Shown here one piece after another: positions 35,328 through 44,469 of a DNA stretch of 64,000 nt. Source of the DNA: Pedobacter miscanthi (lineage in GTDB: Bacteria; Bacteroidota; Bacteroidia; Sphingobacteriales; Sphingobacteriaceae). A program made the position numbers and the translations under genes. Positions within the stretch are counted from its first letter, which is position 1. The number at the start of each line of letters is the position of its first letter. The stretch spans positions 40,365 through 104,364 of the forward strand of contig NZ_QNQU01000022.1 in NCBI RefSeq assembly GCF_003315595.1, given 5' to 3'. The notes beneath the pieces were generated by a model that saw only the letters and a list, made by a program, of their open reading frames with translations, had not been told where the DNA came from and ran no database searches.

Positions 35328-35411
35328 CGTCATCTCGAGCGGAGTGCAACGTAGCCGAGAGATCTATCGAAGCAGATCTCTCCATTTCGCTACGCTTCAG
35401 TCGAGATGACG
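35328..35411. repeat. REP-like long hairpin, copy 2
   Basis: It begins CGTCATCTCGAGCGGAG and ends CTTCAGTCGAGATGACG, with inner arms GAGAGATCT and AGATCTCTC. It is almost the same as the copy at 37838. Confidence 0.9.
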
Positions 35412-35663
35412 AATTTAATTGAGGTTAAAATGCAAAATTGGTGGTGGAATTACACTTTGCTCTATGCCCTCTGCTCTTTACATTTAACCAATTAACCCCT
35501 GAACGTAGTCGAAGGGTAAACAATTAACCAATTATGTAAAATGTAAAACGGATGATGGAATTACACTTGTAGTCCATAATTAACCGATTAACCTATTTAA
35601 ACAGGTAACCAAAATAAAAAACAACTCCAAACCCTATCCCCTGATCATAGTTTAAAGCCCTGC

Positions 35664-35698
35664 CATCATCCATTTTCCATCCCCCATTTTCCATTATC
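35664..35698. repeat. Heptad-periodic CATTTTC repeat
   Basis: Five 7-mers: CATCATC, CATTTTC, CATCCCC, CATTTTC, CATTATC. Same period as the other heptad arrays, different sequence. Confidence 0.7.
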
Positions 35699-35775
35699 TG
35701 TTACTTCCTTATTTTCAAATATTTAGCTTTATAAACTATTTGTCTGGTAATCTGTAAAATACGGAATATTAACCG

Positions 35776-35783
35776 TACCTTTG
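35776..35783 (+). promoter_or_regulatory. -7 box of the DEAD-box helicase promoter
   Basis: TACCTTTG, an exact TAnnTTTG match identical to the tRNA-Arg box, lies 27 bp before the ATG at 35811. The -33 box is at best TCTG at 35751, 21 bp upstream. Confidence 0.6.
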
Positions 35784-35810
35784 CGGCTCAATTAAAAAAT
35801 AAAAAGACGA

Positions 35811-37706
35811 ATGACAAACCCATTTCAATTATTGGGGATAAGTGATGACGTCGTTAATGCCGTAAAGGACCTTGGATTCGAAAATCCAACGCCGATTCAG
35901 GAGCAAAGTATTCCTGTACTGTTAGAAGGCACTAATGATTTTGTTGGTTTGGCCCAAACAGGAACAGGAAAAACAGCCGCATTTGGTTTGCCGCTGTTAG
36001 AACTAATCGATTTTAAAGTTAACAAACCACAGGCATTGATTTTATGCCCTACCCGTGAGTTATGCTTACAAATCGCTAACGACCTTAAAAACTTTTCTAA
36101 AAACATTGCTAATGCCCACGTAGTTGCCGTTTACGGTGGTGCGAACATTATGCAACAACTACGCGAAATCCGTCAGGGAATTCAGATCGTAGTGGCCACG
36201 CCCGGCCGTATGTTGGATATCATTGGCCGTAAGGCGATTGATTTTTCAAACGTTAAATATGTTGTGCTTGATGAAGCTGACGAGATGTTGAACATGGGTT
36301 TCCAGGACGACATCAACGACATTTTATCAACTACTCCTGATGACAAAAAAACCTGGTTATTCTCGGCTACCATGCCTTCAGAAGTTCGCCGTATAGCTAA
36401 AAACTATATGGATAACCCTGTAGAATTAACCATGGGCACAAAAAATACAGGTAACGTAAACATCGAACACGAATATTATATCGTTCGTGCCCGTGATAAA
36501 TACGCTGCCCTAAAACGTATTGTAGATTTCAACCCTGAAATTTTTGCCGTAGTATTCTGTAAAACCAAATTGGATACACAGGATGTTGCCGAGCATTTAA
36601 TTAAAGATGGCTACAATGCTGATGCTTTACACGGCGATTTATCGCAACAACAACGTGATAAGGTAATGCAACGTTTCCGTGAGCGTAACATGCAGTTGTT
36701 AATTGCTACTGATGTTGCTGCACGTGGTATCGATGTAAACAACGTAACACACGTAATCAACTATTCTTTACCCGATGAGATCGAAAGTTATACCCACCGT
36801 TCTGGCCGTACCGGCCGTGCTGGTAAAACCGGTATTTCTATCTGTATCATCAACTCTAAAGAATTAGGTAAAATCCGTCAGTTAGAACGTATCATTGGTA
36901 AACAATTTACCAAAGCCGAACTACCTACAGGATTTGATGTTTGCGAAAAACAATTATTCTCTCTGGTACATAAAGTACACAATGTAGAAGTGAATAACGA
37001 ACAGATCGATCAGTATATTCCTCGTATCATGGATGAATTTGCTGATTTAACCAAAGAAGATGTAATCAAACGTTTTGCTTCATTAGAGTTTAACCGTTTC
37101 CTTGATTACTATTCTAAAGCACCTGATTTAAATGCTGCAGTTGGCGACGACCGTGGTGCAGACAGGGGCGAAAGAGGTGCACGCGGACGTGGTAGCGAAG
37201 GTTACACCCGTTTGTTCATCAACTTAGGTTCTGTAGATGAATTTACACGCGGCGATATGTTATCTTTTATCTGTAACAATGGTAAAATTGGTGGCAAAAG
37301 CGTGGGTAAAATCGATTTAAAAGGTGTTTTCTCTTTCTTTGAAGTAGAAGATGCTGTTGCCGACAAAGTTTTTGAAGGCTTTAAATCAGTTGAATTCAAC
37401 GGTCGTCAGGTACGTATCGAGAAAAGCGGCGACGGTGGTCGTGGTGAAGGCGCTGGCGAAAGACGCGGTGGCGGAGAAAGACGTAGCGGTGGTTTCGGCG
37501 GTGAACGCAGAGGCGGCGGTGGCGGTGGTTACCGTGGCGGCGACAGAAAATCTGGTGGTAGCGGAAGACGTGAAGGTGGAAACAGTGGTGGTGGTTTCAG
37601 AGATTTCTCTGGACGTAGCCGTGATGACAAAGGTGGTAACACCGGAGGACGCAGAGAGGGTGGAAACCGTGAAGGTGGAAGCGGCGAGCGCCGTAAAAAA
37701 TGGTAA
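35811..37706 (+). CDS. DEAD-box RNA helicase with RGG-rich tail
   Basis: A 631-residue ATP-dependent RNA helicase of the CsdA/DeaD type, used in ribosome assembly and cold adaptation. Motifs are intact: Q motif NPTPIQEQ, AQTGTGKT, DEAD in VLDEADEML, SAT, and HRSGRTGRAGK. A DbpA-like RNA-binding domain (about 460-540, YTRLFINLGSVDEFTR) follows. The last 80 residues are a repetitive Arg/Gly-rich tail (RRGGGERRSGG) likely to bind RNA nonspecifically. The repeated glycine codons produce long frames in other registers that are not genes. Confidence 0.95.
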   Translation: MTNPFQLLGISDDVVNAVKDLGFENPTPIQEQSIPVLLEGTNDFVGLAQTGTGKTAAFGLPLLELIDFKVNKPQALILCPTRELCLQIANDLKNFSKNIANAHVVAVYGGANIMQQLREIRQGIQIVVATPGRMLDIIGRKAIDFSNVKYVVLDEADEMLNMGFQDDINDILSTTPDDKKTWLFSATMPSEVRRIAKNYMDNPVELTMGTKNTGNVNIEHEYYIVRARDKYAALKRIVDFNPEIFAVVFCKTKLDTQDVAEHLIKDGYNADALHGDLSQQQRDKVMQRFRERNMQLLIATDVAARGIDVNNVTHVINYSLPDEIESYTHRSGRTGRAGKTGISICIINSKELGKIRQLERIIGKQFTKAELPTGFDVCEKQLFSLVHKVHNVEVNNEQIDQYIPRIMDEFADLTKEDVIKRFASLEFNRFLDYYSKAPDLNAAVGDDRGADRGERGARGRGSEGYTRLFINLGSVDEFTRGDMLSFICNNGKIGGKSVGKIDLKGVFSFFEVEDAVADKVFEGFKSVEFNGRQVRIEKSGDGGRGEGAGERRGGGERRSGGFGGERRGGGGGGYRGGDRKSGGSGRREGGNSGGGFRDFSGRSRDDKGGNTGGRREGGNREGGSGERRKKW

Positions 37707-37730
37707 ATCACTAAACCAAATATTTTTACA

Positions 37731-37762
37731 AGCCGTCCCGATTATTCGGGGCGGCTTTTTTG
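37731..37762 (+). terminator. Terminator after the DEAD-box gene
   Basis: AGCCGTCCCGA and TCGGGGCGGCT (one G-T pair) form the stem with a TTAT loop and a T tract. Confidence 0.92.
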
Positions 37763-37837
37763 TTTAAGAGGTATTATTTATGGAAATAATTTATTTGCCG
37801 CGAAAAGTCGTCATTGTTAGTGGAGCTTTCCCCGTAT

Positions 37838-37923
37838 CGTCCTCTCGAGCGAAGTGCAACGTAGTCGAGAGATTTATCTCGAGGCAGATCTCTCCATTAC
37901 ACTGCGTTTCAGTCGAGATGACG
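37838..37923. repeat. REP-like long hairpin, copy 3
   Basis: It begins CGTCCTCTCGAGCGAAG and ends TTTCAGTCGAGATGACG, with the same inner GAGAGATTTATCTCGAGGCA layout as the other copies. The rest of the 330-bp gap to the next gene has no feature besides the upstream terminator. Confidence 0.88.
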
Positions 37924-38038
37924 CCGCCTTATTGATATTCGTGGCGTGGATATTACTATCCGACACAAAATCAAAAAATATTATCATTAACAGTAGGTGA
38001 AATATTATATTTAACGTTTATATATACTAAACAATATC

Positions 38039-39880
38039 ATGCGTTATTTAAGATTCCTAACCATATTATTTCCATTCTTAATAAGCAATCCACTTTCTGC
38101 CCAACAAGCAGCCTCCAACCAAAAAATGCAATGGTTTGCCGATGCCAAACTGGGTATTTTTATTCACTGGGGTATTTATTCGGTTAATGGTATTTCCGAA
38201 TCGTGGTCGTTTTTTAACAATTACATTAATCACGATGCTTACATGAAACAGCTTAATGGTTTTACCGCTGCAAAATATAAACCTGCAGAATGGGTAAACC
38301 TGATTAAAGAAAGTGGTGCTAAATACGCAGTAATCACCACCAAACACCATGATGGTGTAGCCCTTTGGGACAGTAAAGCTCCTTTAGCCACCACAACCTT
38401 AAAAAATAGTGCAGCTAAAAAAGATTTGATCACGCCGTTCGTGACTGAACTCAAAAAGTCTGGATTAAAGACAGGTTTGTACTTTTCTTTACCCGATTGG
38501 AGTTATCCGGATTATGATGTTTTTACCCGTGACAGAAAACGTTACGATTATAAAAAGGATCAGGCCCGTTTTAAAAAATTCCAGAACTATTTTCAGGGGC
38601 AGTTAAACGAACTTTCTGCTCAATACAATCCTGACCTTGTGTGGTTTGATGGCGATTGGGAACACAGTGGAGAAGAATGGCAGGCCAAAAATATATTGGA
38701 GAACCTGAGGAAGGTAAACAAAAACGTCATCATCAATTCGCGTTTAAACGGTCACGGCGATTACGATACCCCTGAGCAGGGTGTACCTGTAGTAAAACCG
38801 AATTCGCCCGAATGGGAACTCTGTTATACCATGAACGATTCGTGGGGTTACCAGCCTTACGATAATCACTATAAATCGTCGAACATGATCATCCGTACCC
38901 TGGTTGATTGTATCAGTATGGGAGGGAATTTATTATTGGATATCGGTCCAAAAGCAGATGGAACCATAGCGCCCGAACAGGTACAGATTTTAAAAGATCT
39001 GGGCCGTTGGACCAAAAAACATAGCGAAGCGATTTATGGCACGCTAGCAGGTATTTCTCCAAAACATTTCAACGGAAAAACTACGCTATCCAAAGACAGA
39101 AAAACCTTATTCCTCTATCTGGATTATAAAACTGATGAAGGTATTGTATTAAAAGGTATAAAACCAAGGGTAAAGAATATGCAGCTTGTTGGCGGCAGTC
39201 AGGTAAAATTCGCCAACATTAATGCTTCAGATTATATATTCAATATCCCTTCAACTGATTTTGATCAGGATGTAACCGTGGTAAAGGTAAATTTAGAGGA
39301 TCCAATTGATCTTATTGAAACCGAAAATGAAGCCATTTCATTAAAAGATTTATTAACGGAGAATAAAAAATTGGATCTAACTTCTTATAAGCTAAAGCAA
39401 TTGGCCAATAGTTTAGATAAAGGCTCCAACATTTTTAACGACACTAATTTAGTAGCTGATGGAATGGATTTCAACGCTAATATTAAACCTTTGGATCAAA
39501 CTGTGAACAATTGGGTAATCAAAAATGCTGAAGCACTATCCAAAACAACAGGAGGAATTCCTGCGGGGCATTACCAGGGTAATACAGTTCTTTCTGCCGA
39601 TAAACAAACGCTTTATTTATTTGTAGAAGGTAAACCGACCGGCCCAATCGCCATTAAAGGTTTAAAAAACAACATCAGCAGGATCAGGGTGGTTGGCGAA
39701 GGGACCATGCTGCAGCACGAAATTTATAACAAACTCTATTGGAGCAAGATACCCGGTATCGTGTACATTCCGGTGCCCGAGGATAAACTGGATCCTGAAT
39801 TGACAGTAATTGCGGTGCTTTTAGACAGCCCGATTGAGTTATACCGCGAAAAAGTAGGTGCGATTGAGAGTAACCTCTAA
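38039..39880 (+). CDS. GH29 alpha-L-fucosidase with duplicated C-terminal module
   Basis: An exported 613-residue enzyme. Its signal peptide ends near PLSAQ, and LGIFIHWGIYSVNG and TTKHHDGVALWD mark the catalytic barrel. The nucleophile is predicted to be Asp204 in LVWFDGDWEHSG. The C-terminal part seems duplicated: residues about 335-430 (FNGKTTLSKDRKTLFLYLD ... PIDLIE) and about 505-605 (YQGNTVLSADKQTLYLFVE ... PIELYRE) align to each other. It is not in an obvious operon, about 2.9 kb after the first fucosidase locus. Fucose release is inferred from family. Confidence 0.9.
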   Translation: MRYLRFLTILFPFLISNPLSAQQAASNQKMQWFADAKLGIFIHWGIYSVNGISESWSFFNNYINHDAYMKQLNGFTAAKYKPAEWVNLIKESGAKYAVITTKHHDGVALWDSKAPLATTTLKNSAAKKDLITPFVTELKKSGLKTGLYFSLPDWSYPDYDVFTRDRKRYDYKKDQARFKKFQNYFQGQLNELSAQYNPDLVWFDGDWEHSGEEWQAKNILENLRKVNKNVIINSRLNGHGDYDTPEQGVPVVKPNSPEWELCYTMNDSWGYQPYDNHYKSSNMIIRTLVDCISMGGNLLLDIGPKADGTIAPEQVQILKDLGRWTKKHSEAIYGTLAGISPKHFNGKTTLSKDRKTLFLYLDYKTDEGIVLKGIKPRVKNMQLVGGSQVKFANINASDYIFNIPSTDFDQDVTVVKVNLEDPIDLIETENEAISLKDLLTENKKLDLTSYKLKQLANSLDKGSNIFNDTNLVADGMDFNANIKPLDQTVNNWVIKNAEALSKTTGGIPAGHYQGNTVLSADKQTLYLFVEGKPTGPIAIKGLKNNISRIRVVGEGTMLQHEIYNKLYWSKIPGIVYIPVPEDKLDPELTVIAVLLDSPIELYREKVGAIESNL

Positions 39881-39949
39881 TTATTTAACAATTGTAAAAT
39901 AGTAACGCAACTTTATAATTATCCTTAAATTGCATTACTTTCGCACATC

Positions 39950-41536
39950 ATGCAGGCAAAATATATCTCATATCAGGAAACCGGGTCTTTTTCAAAACTG
40001 GTTTTGGATTATATTAATAACGAAGAACAGCTCAAGGCGTTTTACAGTTACCGCCCTGATATGGAGGGTTTAGCCAAAGCCATTGAAGAAAGGAATTTTC
40101 TCGGCAATCGTGCTACTTTAGTAAAAGTACTGCAAGATCAATACCAACATCTTCAACCTAATAAATCGGTTACCAAAAATATTGAGCTTTTAAGTCTTGA
40201 TAACACTTTTACCGTAACAACAGGTCACCAGTTAAACCTTTTTACCGGTCCGCTTTATTTTATTTACAAAATTGTAACCACCATTAACCTCGCCATTGAG
40301 TTGAAAATGGCACATCCCGACAAAAACTTTGTTCCGGTGTATTGGATGGCTACAGAGGATCACGATTTTGACGAAATTAACCATGTAAGTGTTGATGAAA
40401 AAAACATCAGCTGGATACAGCAAACCAATGGTGCAACCGGAAGATTGAGTACCAAAACTGTTGAAGCTGCCGTAACTGCCTATAAAGGTTATCTCGGTAT
40501 TTCGAAAAACGGAAAAAGGATTGCCAAATTGGTAGAACAGGCTTATTTACAGCATGATAACTTAGCCGATGCTACTCGCTTTTTGGTGAATAACCTGTTC
40601 GAAAAATATGGTTTGGTGATTGTAAATGCCGATGATGCCCAATTAAAAAAGCAATTTGCCAATATCATTACCGAAGATATCATAAAGCACAACAGTGCCA
40701 AAAACATCGATAACAGTTCTAAAAATCTCGAAGATCTGGGCTATAAAACCCAGGTGAACGGTCGTGATATTAACTTTTTCTATCTGATCGATAACCTGCG
40801 TGAACGCTTGATTTTCGAAAAAGGTAAATATGTGGTAAACCATACCGATATCAGTTTTACTGAATCAGAGCTGAGGACAGAAATTGATTCACATCCCGAA
40901 CGGTTCAGTCCGAATGTGGTAATGAGACCCATGTACCAGGAAGTGATTTTACCAAACATTGCCTACATCGGCGGTGGGGCAGAAGTAGCGTATTGGATGC
41001 AGTTAAAAGACAATTTCGATTTTTATAATGTCGATTTTCCGGTACTTTTACTACGTAACTCTGCGATACTGATTGATAAACGCAGCGCGCAGAATTTATA
41101 CAACCTGGGTTTCTCACTAGAAGATATTTTCTTACCTGTTGAGGAGTTAAAAAACATCTGGGTAAAGCGTAATACAACTGTCCAACTAAGTTTAGCCGAC
41201 GAAACAAGGGCCATTAACAGTATTTTCGATCAGATTAAGTTAAATGCCTATAAGATTGATAAAACGCTTTCTGTTTCAACTGATACCGCGAAACAGAAAA
41301 CCAATCATTTACTGGCCAATCTTGAAAAAAAACTGTTCCGTGCAGAAAAACGAAAACATGAAACGGCACTTGTACAAATTGATAATGTAAAGAAAAGACT
41401 TTTCCCCAATGGAACCTTGCAGGAAAGGATATTGAACATTGCGCCGATGTATGTGAATTACGGCGAAGATTTTCTTTCTTCCTGTATCGAAAATTTCGAA
41501 CCATTAGGCGGCGATTTTACGGTTTTATTGCCTTAA
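39950..41536 (+). CDS. bshC: Putative cysteine ligase BshC (bacillithiol synthesis)
   Basis: The 528-residue protein matches BshC, which joins cysteine to glucosamine-malate in the last step of bacillithiol synthesis. TGHQLNLFTGPLYFIYK, PVYWMATEDHDFDEINH (with the HxxH-like nucleotidyltransferase-type core) and LPNIAYIGGGAEVAYW are hallmark segments. A long coiled coil (about residues 430-490) leads to the C-terminal NYGEDFL segment. BshA and BshB are not in the window. It is cytoplasmic. Confidence 0.93.
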   Translation: MQAKYISYQETGSFSKLVLDYINNEEQLKAFYSYRPDMEGLAKAIEERNFLGNRATLVKVLQDQYQHLQPNKSVTKNIELLSLDNTFTVTTGHQLNLFTGPLYFIYKIVTTINLAIELKMAHPDKNFVPVYWMATEDHDFDEINHVSVDEKNISWIQQTNGATGRLSTKTVEAAVTAYKGYLGISKNGKRIAKLVEQAYLQHDNLADATRFLVNNLFEKYGLVIVNADDAQLKKQFANIITEDIIKHNSAKNIDNSSKNLEDLGYKTQVNGRDINFFYLIDNLRERLIFEKGKYVVNHTDISFTESELRTEIDSHPERFSPNVVMRPMYQEVILPNIAYIGGGAEVAYWMQLKDNFDFYNVDFPVLLLRNSAILIDKRSAQNLYNLGFSLEDIFLPVEELKNIWVKRNTTVQLSLADETRAINSIFDQIKLNAYKIDKTLSVSTDTAKQKTNHLLANLEKKLFRAEKRKHETALVQIDNVKKRLFPNGTLQERILNIAPMYVNYGEDFLSSCIENFEPLGGDFTVLLP

Positions 41537-41552
41537 TATTAGTCCAGAGTCA

Positions 41553-41645
41553 ATCTTGATACCTGATACTTCATACTTGCTACCTGATACTTGCTACCTG
41601 ATACTTGCTACTCAATACTTGCTTCTCAATACTTGCTACTAACAC
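41553..41645. repeat. Heptad-periodic TACTTGC/TACCTGA repeat
   Basis: Thirteen 7-mers in register alternate TACTTGC with TACCTGA or a variant (TACTCAA, TTCTCAA), starting just after bshC. The reading frame open through it makes the following gene look 22 codons longer than it is. Confidence 0.85.
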
Positions 41646-41656
41646 CCCCTGCTAAC

Positions 41657-42742
41657 ATGAACTCCATCACCTTTACCGAAACCAATCTCCGGACCTTCAC
41701 CTACAACGTTTTTAAAAAAATGGGCTGCTCTGATGAACACGCTGAGCTGGCAACCGATGTTTTGATCCGTTCGGATTTACGTGGTATCGATTCGCACGGT
41801 GTGGCCCGTTTAAGTGGTTATGTGCGCTTGTGGGAAAAGAAAAGGATCAATGCTACACCTAACATTAAAATTGTGCACGAAACCCCAACTACTGCAACTG
41901 TAGATGGCGATGCTGGTTTAGGTTTGGTGGTTGCGCCATTTGCGATGAAAATTGCCATAGAAAAAGCCGAAAAGTATGGCAGTGGCTGGGTATCAGTTAA
42001 AAACTCCAATCACTTTGGGATTGCTGGTTACCATGCTTTAATGGCGGTAGAAAAAGATATGATCGGTATCAGCATGACGAATGCAAGCCCGCTGGTTGCC
42101 CCAACTTATGCCAACGAACGTTTATTGGGTACAAACCCGATGTGTTATGCATTCCCTGCCGGCAAATATCCGCCGGTAATTGTTGATATGGCTACTGCTG
42201 CTGCGGCAAACGGTAAGCTCGAAATTGCACAACGCGCCAATAAAAGTATTCCTGATGGATGGGTTCAGGATAAAAATGGTGAAAACTCCACCGACCCAAA
42301 CGAGCTGAAAAACGGTGGTTCATTATTACCGCTGGGCAGTGATAAAGATCATGGAAGCCATAAAGGTTATGGGCTAAGCGCTACGGTTGATATTTTATCG
42401 GCTGTGCTTTCTGGTGCCAATTACGGTCCCTGGGTGCCACCTTTCGTCGCATTTTTAGAACCTTCTGCAAACCCGGTTGGCGAAGGATTAGGCCACTTTT
42501 TAGGCGCGATGCGGGTTGATGGTTTCAGGCCGGCTACCGAATTCAAAGATCATTTAGATAATTGGGTAGAGCGCTTTAAAAGTGCAAAAACAATCGATCC
42601 CGATAAAAAAGTGATCATTCCCGGCGAACCTGAACACGAATTTGAACAGGAAAGAAAAATAAGCGGCATCCCATTGATCGATGTGGTGGTAAAAGACCTG
42701 AATGAACTTGCTGTGAAGTTAGGGATAGCAGAGCTGAAATAG
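41657..42742 (+). CDS. Ldh2-family malate/L-lactate/ureidoglycolate dehydrogenase
   Basis: An NAD(P)-dependent 2-hydroxyacid dehydrogenase of the MDH2/LDH2 fold, about 361 residues. The segments IRSDLRGIDSHGVARL, VKNSNHFGIAGYHALMA and GTNPMCYAFP, then DMATAAAANGKLE and SDKDHGSHKGYGLS, are typical, with catalytic His in NHFG and SHG. The frame is open from 41591, but those codons are the heptad repeat, so the ATG at 41657 (MNSITFTETNLR) is chosen. The substrate cannot be fixed. Confidence 0.9.
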   Translation: MNSITFTETNLRTFTYNVFKKMGCSDEHAELATDVLIRSDLRGIDSHGVARLSGYVRLWEKKRINATPNIKIVHETPTTATVDGDAGLGLVVAPFAMKIAIEKAEKYGSGWVSVKNSNHFGIAGYHALMAVEKDMIGISMTNASPLVAPTYANERLLGTNPMCYAFPAGKYPPVIVDMATAAAANGKLEIAQRANKSIPDGWVQDKNGENSTDPNELKNGGSLLPLGSDKDHGSHKGYGLSATVDILSAVLSGANYGPWVPPFVAFLEPSANPVGEGLGHFLGAMRVDGFRPATEFKDHLDNWVERFKSAKTIDPDKKVIIPGEPEHEFEQERKISGIPLIDVVVKDLNELAVKLGIAELK

Positions 42743-42803
42743 GCTTATGTTAACCGGTTAATTGTTTAAATCGGTTAACTGGAAAAGACTTTATAAAAAG
42801 CAT

Positions 42804-42913
42804 CGTCATCTCGACCGGAACGCGACCTGTACCGATTCTTCATCGGTAGTGGAGCGGAGAGATCTATCTCGAGACAGATTTCTCGACTACGTTACACTCT
42901 GCTCGAAATGACG
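42804..42913. repeat. REP-like long hairpin, copy 4 (longest)
   Basis: It begins CGTCATCTCGACCGGAACG and ends CTCGAAATGACG. The stem contains an additional CCGATTCTTCATCGG hairpin, which makes it about 25 bp longer than the other copies. Confidence 0.85.
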
Positions 42914-42937
42914 ATAACTGAAAAGATATATTCGCTA

Positions 42938-43405
42938 CTACCTCAATCTCTCAGCCGAACGGATCAATCTTTCATCTTTATTGATGCCGAAAATGGCCAA
43001 AACAATAAATAAGATAGCAAGTGCTGGTAAATAAGCGCCAATGCCAAAACTGGCACCTTCAATGCCACCAGGTAGTTTTTTTGCATAAATACTGCACCAA
43101 AACGCAAATCCACCGATTAATACAATAGAAAGGATGGCAAAACGTTTCTGGAAAGCTCTTTTTCTGTAGGTAAAAATATTGATGAAGCAAAGGATAGCAA
43201 TAGCAATATTAGTGATCAATAATGGTAAAAAGGATTGTATTTTAAATGGCGAACCGGCTTTTCCCTCAATAATCTGAAATAAACCACTGGAATATACTTC
43301 AGATTGAGTGCCAGCTATTTCCTTGCTTGCAATGGGTAAAAACAACATTAAAACCAGGGTTAATGCCGCCAAAAAAAACCAGATCGATTGTATTCTTTGT
43401 ATCAT
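42938..43405 (-). CDS. DUF4293 membrane protein
   Basis: A 155-residue four-helix membrane protein of the Bacteroidota-specific DUF4293 family. It begins MIQRIQSIWFFLAALTL, with further helices at about 62-80 (LLITNIAIAILCFINIF), 90-108 and 122-142, and a charged tail RLIRSAERLR. Function is unknown. It is divergent from truA; their shared upstream region is about 200 bp. Confidence 0.85.
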   Translation of the reverse strand: MIQRIQSIWFFLAALTLVLMLFLPIASKEIAGTQSEVYSSGLFQIIEGKAGSPFKIQSFLPLLITNIAIAILCFINIFTYRKRAFQKRFAILSIVLIGGFAFWCSIYAKKLPGGIEGASFGIGAYLPALAILFIVLAIFGINKDERLIRSAERLR

Positions 43406-43570
43406 GTTAATTTAATATTTAAGGCAAACTTAACTGTTTTTGGTAAAAGAATAAAGGATAAAAAAGTTGATGACATAGCTCAAATAGTTTAGGTACAGTT
43501 TTAGGAAATATAAAGAGCCTTTTTAAGGTGATTCAGCATTTAAGAAATGAAAACGCCCGGCGTCAGGCGC

Positions 43571-43601
43571 TTTGCGCTTTGGTCGTCAAATTGTATTTTT
43601 G
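43571..43601 (+). promoter_or_regulatory. Promoter of truA
   Basis: TTTG (43571-43574), 19 bp, then TATTTTTG (43594-43601) is a full Bacteroidota promoter. The first in-frame start after it is TTG at 43609, only 8 bases after the -7 box, so the transcript is probably leaderless or nearly so. The box lies on top of a GGCGTCAGGCGC repeat phrase. Confidence 0.8.
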
Positions 43602-43608
43602 CATCGCT

Positions 43609-44361
43609 TTGAGTAAAAAAAGGTATTTCATCCAGTTGGCTTATGATGGCAGTTTGTACCATGGCTGGCAAATTCAACCCAATGCAATCACCGTTCAGGA
43701 ATTGCTGGATAAAGCTATGTCTGTTTTTTTTCGTCAGCCGATAGAAACGCTGGGCTGTGGCAGAACAGATGCAGGCGTACATGCAACTGATTTTTATGCC
43801 CATTTTGATGTTGAAAACGTTGAGGAAGCAAAGGTTTTAAATGCCATTGCCGGTATTAACGCCATGTTGCCCTATCAAATTGCAGCCAAACGCATCATTC
43901 CGGTACATGATGAAGCCCATGCCCGTTTTGATGCCACTGCACGTGCCTATAAATATTATGTGCACTTCGAAAAAGATCCTTTTAAAGTTAACCGCTCATG
44001 GTTGCTTAAAGATAAACTAGATGTAGAGGCGATGAACCAGGCAGCAGCGCTTTTGTTAAATTATACCGATTTCTCCTGTTTCAGCAAATCAAATACCCAA
44101 ACCTTTACCAATAACTGCAAGGTTACAAAAGCTGTTTTTGAAGCGCAGGGAGACGGATTGGTTTTCACCATAGGTGCCGACCGCTTTTTAAGGAATATGG
44201 TACGGGCAATTATGGGTACATTGGTGCAGATTGGCAAAAAAGAAATAAATTTAGACGATTTTAAAGCAATAATAGAAAGTAAAAACCGCAGTAAAGCCGG
44301 ACAATCAGTACCTGCATGCGGTTTGTATTTAGTGAAGATTGAGTATCCATACTTGGGTTAA
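43609..44361 (+). CDS. truA: tRNA pseudouridine(38-40) synthase
   Basis: It converts uridines 38-40 of tRNA anticodon arms to pseudouridine. The segments SKKRYFIQLAYDGSLYHGW, TLGCGRTDAGVHA (catalytic Asp in GRTDAGVHA) and FLRNMVRAIMGTL are all intact, with about 250 residues. An ATG-started frame opens at 43528, but a strong promoter (43571-43601) lies inside it. The TTG at 43609 gives a protein starting at SKKRYF, where homology begins, so it is taken as start. Confidence 0.92.
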   Translation: MSKKRYFIQLAYDGSLYHGWQIQPNAITVQELLDKAMSVFFRQPIETLGCGRTDAGVHATDFYAHFDVENVEEAKVLNAIAGINAMLPYQIAAKRIIPVHDEAHARFDATARAYKYYVHFEKDPFKVNRSWLLKDKLDVEAMNQAAALLLNYTDFSCFSKSNTQTFTNNCKVTKAVFEAQGDGLVFTIGADRFLRNMVRAIMGTLVQIGKKEINLDDFKAIIESKNRSKAGQSVPACGLYLVKIEYPYLG

Positions 44362-44469
44362 CTGTATAAACTGGTTAATCGGTTAATTGCAACCTTAACA
44401 ATTTAAACAATTACCAGTCATCCCAAGCGGCAGTTAACCAATTTAGACGATTAAACAGTTAACCATAAC

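Larger units (their letters stand above)
35412..35810. other. Repeat-rich gap before the DEAD-box helicase gene
   Basis: No gene was found. Phrases such as AACAATTAACCAATTA and CCCTGAACGTAGTCGAAGGG occur here and at about 9340-9390, 23110-23170 and 44370-44460, marking a dispersed low-complexity class. A heptad array lies at 35664-35698 and the helicase -7 box at 35776. Confidence 0.6.

Noticed and set aside
37351..37767. 138-residue Val/Ala-rich ORF inside the helicase tail
   Set aside because: It is the RGG repeat region read in another frame; glycine codons GGT/GGC give long alternative frames.
41553..41645. CRISPR-like short repeats
   Set aside because: The 7-bp units are contiguous without spacers.
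41591..41656. N-terminal extension of the Ldh2 dehydrogenase
   Set aside because: The codons are heptad-repeat DNA, and family homology starts at the ATG at 41657.
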